Below the pieces are notes generated by a model. It saw only the letters and a program-made list of their open reading frames with translations, was not told the DNA's origin and searched no databases. Positions 46,320 to 57,400 of a DNA stretch of 64,000 nucleotides are shown here, piece after piece (position 1 is the first letter of the stretch; each line of letters begins with the position of its first letter). The stretch is taken from the NCBI GenBank assembly GCA_007449985.2, contig VIIQ02000157.1, positions 1 to 64,000 of the forward strand. The letters run 5' to 3'. The position numbers and the translations under genes were made by a program. The stretch is from Desmodesmus armatus (taxonomy: Eukaryota > Chlorophyta > Chlorophyceae > Sphaeropleales > Scenedesmaceae).

Positions 46320-46690
46320 TGCTGCAGCTGACGCACCACTAGAGCCAACTGCGGCCCAGCAGCACCGTACCGTGCAGACTGGGATAGCAGCACTCTCCCG
46401 CTTAGTGCAAGGTGGGCATAAAGAACCGACTTAGCAGCAGCACTGCAAGGCATCAACACAGCAGCATAGTACCAGCTGTGTGTCACCTGCCGACAGCAAC
46501 CCAGAAAGCCTGTGCACTCCCTGTCAGCCCCATGGGCTGGCCAGCGAAGACCAAGACCCGCAAGGCTGAGCAGGGACAAGCACACCATAATCAGCATAAC
46601 ATAATTGTAACGTGTGAAGCCTGCAACAGCGGTCATAGCAGCTGGCAGACAGCACAAAGCAGCCAATAACACCAGATGCGTTGCACAGCT
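46320..46690 (-). CDS. Fragment of a membrane protein gene, two candidate exons
   Basis: Two minus-strand stretches look coding. The first, up to about 46690 and ending at 46487 with donor GTGACA, contains two hydrophobic segments (HLVLLAALCCLPAAMTAVAG and YNYVMLIMVCLSLLSLAGLG). The second, about 46429-46320, begins SVLYAHLALSGRVLLSQ and ends at a strong GTAAGT donor. They join in phase 0. No start or stop exon was found, so the limits are provisional. The family is unknown. Confidence 0.3.
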
Positions 46691-48290
46691 TGGCATGTGA
46701 TCACCCAACCCAGGAGCCGTAGATAAATGGTGATCAAGGCCCGATCACAGATGACAACCATGAGCGCGGCCCTAGACCATGCCGTGCATTTACAGCACAG
46801 CACAGCGCAGCATGGCCTGTGGGGTCACCACTGCAGCTATGGTGTACACGCACAAAGCAGCACAGCACACCATCCCAACAGAATGGCCCTCATATCCAAG
46901 CTACCATACCAGCCTTGCAAGAACTCAAGCCTGCTGCCAGCCCCAAGCAGCATCCCTCCCACCGAGGTCTCCTTCCCCTCAGGGCAACACATTGCCTGCA
47001 CCCAAAACCCCGGCCAACTCACCAGCACACTAGGTGCACCCCATAATGCAGGGCGCGCTCGACGCAGCCAACAACTAATAGTGCTGTTGCTTGCTCAAGT
47101 GGGCATATATGATGCACTAACTGTCGGCCAACAACATGGTAGAATGCAGCTGCTGGGCAAAGAGCAAAAAGAAAGACCATCCTTCCAGCTAATGGTGCAC
47201 AGCAAGACCTTCACACCCACGGCTGTGGCAGTGGGAGTAAGGGCAGGCCTGCTCCCAGGAACATGTGGCCCAGGCCACCCAAACCGTACCAACGTACGTA
47301 CACATAAAGCTGATAGCATCACTGACGGCTGCGGCGCGCCCAGCAGCATCTCAAAGAAAGTAAGTACTTGCACATGTACCTTGAAAAATGTAGCAGCAAC
47401 CCTGTGAGGGCCGCCAGATAACTTGAAACCACCCACAGGGCAAGGGCAGTGCACTGACACAGAAACAGCTTTTCCCAAACGCAACAACACAGTATACTGG
47501 GCAGGGGTGTTTGCTGTGGTACTGGTGTCCGGCGTTGCTGGTGCTGCAAGCTACACAGCTGCTGTGTGTACCACTAAGTATGCAAAGTCCGGTGTAACAC
47601 TCAGACTGCCACTCACTGCGGTGCAGCTCTCGGCAGCAGCAGCAGCAGCTTGTATGTCTAGCGTAAATCATATAGCATACATGTAGCACAGCCGTACATA
47701 CATAAACACACGGGCCGGCCACCCTTAGGGAGCCGACTGTGACAAACATAGCATAAGCTTCATGTACTGTACTGGGTGGTGCTGTACGCATACAGACAAC
47801 ACTGTACTGTATCAACTACCTACTGTGAAAGCCATACCAGGCATCAGCTACCTACTGTGTCCCGCCTTGAGTTGAGTGATGTGCACACGTACATACGAAC
47901 ACACCAGTCCCCATTGCAACTGGCTGCTGCAGTAACAGAATGCGCCCAGCATAAATGGCGAATAAACTGCTCGTCCCTTACATAGAAGAGAGAAAGAAAG
48001 AAAGCCTCACAGGCTGCCCGTGCCTTACATAGCAAACACCGGCACCCACGTAGCCAACCACACACACCACACGCCTGCTGCCCCTGCCGCTGCAGCATGA
48101 TAGAGCAAGCTGCATACTGATACAGTGGCGTGTATGGTGCCCGACTCGACTCGAGCTGCCAGTAGCAAGCTGCAATCAGCCAGGCCCCACCTTACCAGCA
48201 TACCACCACACCCGCTGTAGCCAAGTTAGGACCCAGAGTAGCCTGCTCTACCAGTAATCATCGCTGCAATATGCCGGCAGGGGCAGCCCC

Positions 48291-48321
<31 letters not shown>

Positions 48322-48454
48322 ATGACATCACCCCAAACCACACCATAATACCGATGGGTGAGTTTGCTGTGTGCCTCCAGCAGACCACCACCTTCCCCGT
48401 CAGTGATCATGGCAGCAGGCTACCAGTGAGCCCTATCGACATCACCCCGCCACA

Positions 48455-51400
48455 CTACACCTGCTGTGCCCCACCCCGCGCCCCCAGCAGCCGCCTCCTC
48501 CACTTGCCACCCGCCGGCTTCACCCCCTCCTCCCCCACACCAACCCCTGCCTGCCCCGCTGCCCCTGAGTACCCAGCAGCAGCCCAAGCACCCCCTGCCT
48601 CAGCTGCTGCAGAGAACGGCCCAAAGGTTTGGTCGCTGTTGGTGCCCCTCACATCACCCCCGCTGCTCTGGCCCCTACTGCTGGCACCACCGCCACCTGT
48701 GGGGCGTCTGCCGTACTGCTGTGCATCTCCCAATGCAGGGCTGCTGCCCCTTCCTGCTGTGTAAGCTGCTGGTGGCGAAGCAGTAGCTGGCCTGAGGTTA
48801 CCCTGGAGAGGACCGGGCACAGAGGGCCAGTCGTCTGCATAGGGTGCTGCCGTGGCCGGGTCTGCTTTTGATTTGCGGGCCTGCTTGCTCCACCGCCCAA
48901 ACAGCACACCAGCAGCCGACCTCTTCACTGGCTGCATGCTGCTGCTGTTGCCGCCGGCGTCACAAGCCCCTGTGCTTCCACCTGCCGTTACTGACTTGAG
49001 CAGCAGCTGCTGCTGCTTTTGGGCCTTTGCTGCCGCAGCTGCACGTGCCTTGCGCGCCCGCTTGCTGTCGCCACCATCTTCTACCACAGGAACAGCAGCA
49101 GGTGGGGCACCGGCAGCAGCATCAATGGTTGCTGCCGCTGCCTTCACCCTGCTGCCACCCCCACTGCTGCTGTGCCCCAGCCGCACCCGGGCAAACCACC
49201 CCAGCTTCTTCCTCCCTGTGCCCTCATCCCCTCCCACCCACGGTCCTGTCGGTGACGTTGCATGTGACCCCTGAGCCAGCATCCCTACTGTGTAGGTGTC
49301 TGTGACCCCCTCCTGGTGTTGTGACCTCACGCCTGTGCTGGCCCCTGGTGCTGTAACTGCAGAAGCTCCTGCAAGGTAGCTTTCCACTGCTGCCGCGCTG
49401 CGCTCGGCCCTCACCCTGCCCCTGTCACCCGTACCAGACGGCACCACAGCATCATATGTCATGCGCCGCTGTTGCTGCTCCTGCTGGTGATGCTGCTGCT
49501 GCTGTAACACAGATGCCTCAGGGTGCAGCTCATGCTCCATCAAATGCCCGTCCCCTGCTGCTGCTGCTGACCTGGCAGACACCCCTGCTGTTGCTGCTGA
49601 GGGTGACACAAGCCTCGAAGCCCGGGGGCTGTGGCTGCCGCCGCTGCCGCTGCTGGCCCGGCGGGCCTGGTCCAAACCGGCCCAGTAACTTGGCCCAAAG
49701 ACGCTGCCGCTCACCAGCCGCCGCTCGCCCAGCACTGCCAACTCGACCGACGGCTCAGCCGACAAGCTGGCAGGGCCTGTGGCAGCAGTGGCAGCGGCTG
49801 CAGCCGCCAGTGCTGCCGCTGCGGCTGCTGCCGGGGAGGGGTCTGCTAGGAAGGGGTTCTCAGTGGGAGATGCCGCCTCAAACACATGAGGGTACTCACA
49901 AGCCCCACCTGCGGCCCAGTTACCGGCAGATCCCCCCGCTGCTGCTGCCGTTGCTGCAGCCGCCATCATTGCTTCTGCTGGTGACTGCACTCTGCTGCGC
50001 TGACGCCGAGCAGCGGCAAGGTCACCAGCAGTAGCGGCAGCAGCTGCATTGCCGTCCTCAGAGATCGACTGGATGGATCGCCGCATCGTGGCATTGGCGG
50101 CAGCTGCCATGGCAGCAGTGGCAGTGGCCTGGGCTTCCGCCATTGCCGCTTGTGCTTCTGCTGTGGCCGCCAACTGGCTCTGCGCAAATGCAGCAGAACA
50201 AGGCACAGCACACACGGCCCATCGTGTCATGGCCCAGCACAGCATGGGACAGACGGTTCCGCAGATTTTACGACAAAGCTTCTGTACAGATGTAGCCAGC
50301 TCCAAGCACGTGCTGTATGCCACAGCTGATCAAACACGGTACGGGTAGCTTGCAATGCATCAGTGGTGGAGATGATACAAGAGGGTTGTCTACGTGACAG
50401 CCCCCCCCCCAAACTTTACATGCAGTGTCAATCAAACCCACCTGCACTGCCATCAGCTCTGTCCTGAGAGTGTCGTTGGCTGCATGTGCTGCAGCCAGCT
50501 GCTGAGCCATGAGGGCCTGGTGGGCCTGCAGGGACGCCAGCTGGGCAGATACCTGTGCACACATGCAACACACAAATGTCAGCACAGTGCATTACTGCAT
50601 AGTAAAGTGTGCAGCCAACAATTTCCCACCCTCGGCACTAGCCAGTGAGCTCGTGAGGTACGTGTTGCTGCTGTTGAAAGTTCACCACTACACCTGCTGT
50701 CACAACGTAGGCGGCCAGCCCATCCACATGCTCCTCCGACCCTGCCTACCTGCTGCTGTGACTCCAGTGCAGCTACACGGGCAGCATCATCAGCCTCAGC
50801 AGCAGCGGCCCTGTAGCACAAAATGGCGGCAGCACATATTGTTGGTCAAAGCTGGACATGCTTGATGCCATAGCTGTCTGCATGTGCTGCGTAAACTCCT
50901 ACAAGGGTGAGGCCAATTTTTTGGTTGAACTGTGTGCTGTGCTTCTTAGGGATGTTTGTCAGGTTTAAAGGGCAAATGCACATCGCAGGAACTCCTCCTG
51001 AGCTCAAGGCACCCTGGCTAGGCCAGACTCAGGGTGGGCCCATGTCCCCAATCACTGTACTGCACTGTACTTTACTGCAACGTACTGCACTGTACTGAAC
51101 AGTAAGAGTGCAAGCCTGGCCTCACCTGATCTGTATGAGCCTCTCCTCCCTGTCAGCAAAGTCTGCCTGCTGCTCTGCCAGCAGCCGTGCCACCTCAGCC
51201 TCAGCGGACGCGATGCGAGCACGCTCAGCCTCCCAGTCACGCCTGGGGCAGCACCAGAAGGAGGAGGAGGGGGTCGCTGGTGAATCCAAACATGCCGCTT
51301 TTGAGGAACACTATCATGGTACAGAGACTAGTAATCCAACAGTAAACAGACCTGACACTCTGCCACTACGATTGCCAACACCAATGAGATGCCAGTCATG

Positions 51401-54400
51401 CCCATGGTTGCGTTCCACTACAAGTCCTGTTCCCCAAGCACCCACAGCTACAAAACCTGACCGCCTCTGCTCCCCTCAGCAACACCGTGCCCCTCTCCCG
51501 CCTTCATGTACGCACCCTTCACAACCGGCACTCCCCACCCCTCTTACCTTATTGCCTCCCTCTCCCCCTTGATTGCCTCTGTCGCGTCCTCCCACTCTTC
51601 CCTCAGCGCCTCCACTGCCAGTGTGAGCTGCCCCATCTGGCCCTGCAGCCGCACCATGCTGGTGGCCAGGCTCAAGCTGTCAACAGCAGCCTTGTGGGTA
51701 CCCAAGGGGCCCTGGGGGCACACTCCACCACTCTGGCTGCCAGACCTGCGTGTGCGACACCGAGATGGGGGGAGGCGTTGAATGTGTGTGGGAAGGAGTA
51801 GCAAAGTGTGCAGGTAGCAACATGTTGAGTGGCACAGCGTCAGCCAGAATGGGGCAAGAGAGGAGGTGGCCAGGCTCAGGCTGTCAACAGCAGCCTTGTG
51901 GGTACCCAGCGGGCCCTGGGGGCACACACCACCACTCTGACTGCCATACCTGCGTGCATGGCGGAAAACAAAGGGTTTTTGTTGTAGGGGGTTGTTGGTG
52001 AATAATGAAAAAAGTTGTAGAGGGTGCCGAGATTATGCACAGAGGTTCCCGTGCGGTCGGGATTGGCAGTATTGCTGGATATATCACGGGCTCTCAAGCC
52101 AAAGCCGCAGCTGTTGACAGCACCCGCACATGTCATTCCCCTGCCAGCTCAATCCGTTCTCTTCGAGCACAACACAAACACATACACACAACAACAAAAA
52201 CACGCGTACACACGTACAAAATCCCGGATGCACCAGACTAAACCCCGTACACAAGCTTGCTGGCACTCACCTGCTGGTGTTGTGGTGCATCATGTTGAAT
52301 GCCGTCTGCAGTGCCGCCAGCTGCTCAGCCATGTTGATCAGCTGCGCACGCTGAGACACCACACCATCCAGCTTGGGAACAAGCGACTGCAGCAGCATAC
52401 ATACATGCGTAAAAACAGACAGAGCAACAGCAAAGCCAGGCAGTGAGGCACCAGAACAAACAGGCTGGAGCGCACCTTGGCTGTTCCGCCACACCCTCCC
52501 TTGTGCATCACTGACCATAACACACCCGCAGCCTCACCATCCCTGCATACCCACCAACGTTGCATCTGCTTGGGTGTATTATGACAATGCCACATTAAAT
52601 TACAGCCGTGGTTTGCACGTCCCCCACACACCCACCCCCAAAGACTCACGCACACCCGCACCCTCACACCCCACACAAGGCAGTAGAGCCACTGAATGTC
52701 TTTCACACCTGCAGTGCCTCGATCTGCTGCTCGTGTGCGGCCAGGCAGGCGCTGGTTGACTCCATGAAGGGCAGCCACGCCTCACCAACCTCAGACGGCA
52801 CCTGGCCACCCTCAACACCACCCCAGCCATGATGGTGTTGGTCACCCTCTGCTGCCATGTCCACACTGGCCCGCCGCAGGATGAGGGCACCTGCAAGAGG
52901 AGGGTTGGGTGCAGAGGGGGGGGAGACAGGACTGAGTGTTACTCAAAGGATGTACCTCAGACGGCACCTGGCCACCCTCAACACCACCGCCAACAAAGCA
53001 ACCATGATGGCATTCTTCTGCCGCCATGTCCACACTGGCTCGGCGCACAACGATTGCACCTGTGAGGGAAGGGTGAGGCGGCAGGAGCGGCAGACAGGAA
53101 AGTGGTTGCGGCGTTGCGCAGAGGGTGCATGGGTCAAGTAGACGCCATGGCAGCTGGCAAGGACGGGAAGATCCACCCAGGATGCCTTCTTGCAGTTGAT
53201 AAATTGTCTGAAAAAGCATTGCGGAAGGATCTGTCACCACACCCTACCTGCAGTGGCGTCCTCCCTCTCAGACCTGACAGACTCAGCCCTCCCCTGGCTG
53301 CTGCCGCTGCCCTGCCGCCTGCGGCTAAAGGCAGCAGCCACACGGCTGGCACGAGACATGCCTGACACAGTGGCCGACAGCTCCCCGAACTGCAGCTTCA
53401 GCTCGGCCAGCTGCTTTGTCAGGGACTCTGCCAGAAGGGCTTGCTGGGCGGTGCTGCCGGCGCTAGCCCTGTGGGCTACCAGGCTGCTGCGACTGCGGCT
53501 GCTGCCGCTGCCGTCACCTGCGGCTGCATATGCAGAGCACCCAGCCAACAGCATGCGTGAGCTTGCTGTGCAATTGGATCCTCATCAGGGATTCATCCAG
53601 CTGGCAAATCAGCCCTAGCCTAGATGCTTTACAGAAGCGCAGAAGCGTTTTCATCCGATACAGTCACCAACCCTCATCACTGATACCCTATCACCCACGT
53701 CTGACCCGAACACAAGCCATCACCCTGCAAAAGCTCCACCTCCTGTTTCCACCCTGCCTTGAGCTTGCTGCAACACCACTACAACAGCCTGCCCCCCCCC
53801 CCACTCAACACACACAGAGCACCACCCAGGTGAACGCCTTCCTTTTTATCTCACGCTAACGACAGCTTTGATGCAGGGACCGCCCTGGTTTTCCGTGCTA
53901 GCGTCATTGTTTGACTGTCCTTGTCGGATGATTGCTAGCCAGCATGCATGTGCACGCATGCAGTCTCTCTGTCGACCCACAACACCACAAGACGCAGGTC
54001 ATACACCCCCACCAGCGCCAGGTCATGCCCCACAAAATGCAAAGGCCCTCCACTCACCACACCCAGCCGCCGCCGCTTCAGCCGCCGCAGCCGCCAGCGC
54101 CGTCGCTGCCGCCACCGCCTGCTGCTGCTCCTGCAGCTGCTGCTGTGCCTCAGCAGCAGCAGCCTCCACGTTGCTCAGGCGCGACGCTGTCGCGTCGAGG
54201 CGGGAGTTGGTGTCGTCCAGCTGTGACACAAGGGAGCTGACCTGGCCCTCAGCAGTGACAGCCCTCACACCTGTGAGTGTGTGTGATTGTGAGTGTGAGA
54301 CACGTGGGTTGGTACAGGTCACAACGCAGAAGTTGTGTGTGAGGACTGTGATTGTGGCCCAGGGAGCTGACCTTACCATCAGCAGTGACTGCCCTCACAC

Positions 54401-57400
54401 CTGTGCAAGATTGTGTGAGGAGTGTGAGTAGGCAGGAGCGACAGCACATTGAGGGGCGATGGCGCAGAAAGGGCTTGCAGGTCCTACAGGGACAGAGGGT
54501 TGACCTTACCCTCAGCGGTAACAGCCCTCCCATCTTTGCAAGTGTGTGTGACACATGGGTTGGCAGAGGTCACAGCGCAGAAGATGTGTGTGAGGGGTGT
54601 GGTTGGTGCCAAGGGGACAGCATAGTGAAGGACGGTGGAGCCATCACACCTGTGCGAGTGTGTCAAGGGGGTGAGGAGTGTGATTGTGGAAGGAGGGGCA
54701 GCACAGTGAGGGGCAACAGAAGCAGGGAGGGCTCGCAGCGCACTATGGTCCCCTAGAGATAGGTGCTGAGCGGTCTGACCTGGCCCTCAGCGGTCCAAGC
54801 CCTCACACCTGTTGAAGTGTGGTTGGCGTAGGAAAGGGCGGGGCAGTGAGGGTTTCAGCAGAGCACTGAGGGTGCCTATTTGATTATAGTGAAGTGTGGT
54901 TGCGCAATGCACCTGCGCAGTCTGTCATCAGTATGTAGGAACATCTCCACACCATCTGCACTAGTCAGCTTGTGCCAAACTAAAGGTAACCAGGTTGGGC
55001 CAAGACTCAAATGCAAGTCATTGATGGTCACAATGCATGACTGTACTCTGGAAAGGCCGAAGCGGTACAAGCTGCCTTGGCATAGGGGCAATTGATGGTG
55101 TGTTGCAGTTGAGGAGGGCTTGAGAGGAGTGAATCACGGGTTGATAATGGGGTTGATAGGTGGCATGTCCCCCAGCGTAAGGCTTGCTCAATACTGCTGA
55201 GCCAGCCTTGTGGCACATGGCAGAGTTGCACTCTCACTTCCAACTTGATGCGAGAGATCTCTGCAGGAGAGAATATACAGATGATCGGGCAATGTGCTAG
55301 CATAAGCCGTTGCAGTGCTGCAGGATATCAATCACTGTGAGGTCATTGACATTTTGCAGCACTGCGACGCCTTATGCTAGCACATTGCCCAATCATCTGT
55401 ACATTATATCCTGCAGGATATCCCTGCATCAAAGAACCAGATACGATTTGGCTAGCAGAGAAGCACACTAGCCTTTGGGCATGGTCTTCTAAACCTCAAG
55501 AACAATCCACCAACAGCACCCGAGCCACGCAACATGCACGCTGGCCTCAACTGTTGCCGACACAAACGACAGCAGCAACTTGGACACAACAAACGTGTGT
55601 TCTAACCAGCCAATCACCAGCCACCCACCCACCCAGGCAACAAATGCAGCCAGCAAGCTAACCGGCCGGGCTCACCTGCTGCCGCCTCCTGCTCTGCCAG
55701 TTGACCCTGCAGCTGCTGCAGCTGGGCCTCCAGGCCATCCAGGTACTCCCTCAGCCCAGACTGGCCAGCCTCCAGCTGCAATATATACACAGGACAGCAC
55801 AGCACAGTTCAGTACAATACAGTACAGTGCAGTCACTGGCGATACACCCACCCAGCCATGCACGGAGTCCATGTTTCAAGTCACTAGCAAACACCATGGC
55901 CTTCAGGTGGAGTAGGTAACACAAACAAGCAGCGATCAGCAAGAGCCGTTAGATTGGCACGTCATGGGTCACAGCTCGCAGGCAGAGCCCGCCTCGCCGT
56001 GCAGTAGCCAACAGCACACCAGTACCGCCCACCAGAGAGAGCTACCACAGCGCGCACCTGCTCAAAGTGTGTGTCGGCCTTGTCGAAGCTCTGCTGCGCC
56101 TGTTGGGTCCAGCCGCTGAGGCCATCCACCCGCCCTGCCAGGTCCATCACAAAGTCGACTTGAGTGGCCAGCCGAGCCTCTTGCTCTGTCAGGAGGTGGC
56201 CGTGGTCGTCAGATTGCCTGCGGTCGGAGTGGAGTAGGGTGGGGTGGGGCAATGGAGAGGCAAGCTGGTCAGCACAACATGACAAACGCGCAGGATTGAG
56301 AGGGGAAAGCAGGTCCCGACGATATAGGGTTGTGGAGTTGGCAGTGGCGCAGACGCTGTGCGTTAGCGGTGTGTGAAGTGCAGAAATTTTGACAGTCCCT
56401 TGACATGCCGAGCGCAGCCGCCGCGCAGGCCAACCAAGCAGCCGCTTCGGTAGTTGTAGGTTTCAGCGACGCATGTGCCAACTTGCGCACCAGCCGCACT
56501 CATTTGCAGTCTCAAGTCAATTTCCTCAACTATTAGGTGCTGATCAAGACCCATCAAACCATGGTGGACCCAAGAGGTCGCCCTCCCCCCCACATACACG
56601 TTACAGTGGTGCATGTTGACAGCCCTTCTGTGCCCCTCTGTGCACCGGCTCACCTCTTGACTGCTGTGACCACTTCCAGGGCCTTCTGCCAGTCTGGTAT
56701 GAGCTCCACCTGGGCCTCAACAAAGTCCTCCAGCCGCGACACCTGCCACAACACACAAAGAAAACAGATAACCGCATAACAGCACAGCACAGCACGGCAC
56801 AGCACAGCTTGTGAGCACTCTAGCCAACCGCACCTCCTCTTTGCACTGGGAAACACCCAGAACTACACTCATCACAGGTTGGGACGACAGGCACAGCACA
56901 GACCAGCACGATCAAGCACAGCTCATCGAAGTACAGGGGCAGCCATAATGTTGCGAGCCTCGAGCAGCAGCCGCTGCCGCTCACCTTGCCTGCCAGCTCG
57001 CCCAGTTGAGCCAACAGAGGGGCCTGCAGCGGCCCACTGCTGCCACCGTAGCCGCCGGCGGCAACAGCGGCAGCAATGCCGGCCAGCTGCTGCTGCTGCT
57101 TGTGAAGCTGCTGTGCAGCAGCAAGGGCAGGGTGCTGCCCCCGGTCACCCATGGCGCCTCCCGCTGCTGCTGCTGTCACACCAGCAGCAGCTGCAGCCGA
57201 CGGAGTGACATAAGTGACTCCAGCAGGGGCGTGCTGGGGCATGGCAGCGGCAGGCTTCTGGGCAGGCCTGGCAGTTGCAACAGCAGTTGCTTCTGTTGCC
57301 TGCTGCTGCTGAGGTCCCGTGCAAGGGTCACCACTTGGTCCGGCGGCTTGCAGCTCAACAGCTTGGCCAGCTGCCTCACCACCAGCAGCAGCACTGCTAC

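Larger units (their letters stand above)
44452..48454. other. Gene-poor stretch between SOD and the ankyrin gene
   Basis: Four kb without a complete gene that I can assemble. 44601-44630 is a perfect hairpin. ATG-led plus-strand frames start at 44609 (135 codons) and 44693 (MADPDVNAQHRSSSG); either could be a first exon of a plus-strand gene divergent from SOD, but no partner exon is convincing. 46320-46690 looks like part of a minus-strand membrane protein. 47423-47686 (+) reads one hydrophobic segment (WAGVFAVVLVSGVAGA). A C run lies at 48288-48307. Confidence 0.4.

Noticed and set aside
47319..47815. Minus-strand ORFs with hydrophobic stretches
   Set aside because: Cys-rich translations without splice support; CA-rich plus strand reads as hydrophobic on the opposite strand by composition.
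51060..51110. Conserved promoter-like TACTGCACTGTACT words
   Set aside because: Simple ACTGTACTGCA repeats found in several introns (also 30290, 55800); no link to a gene start.
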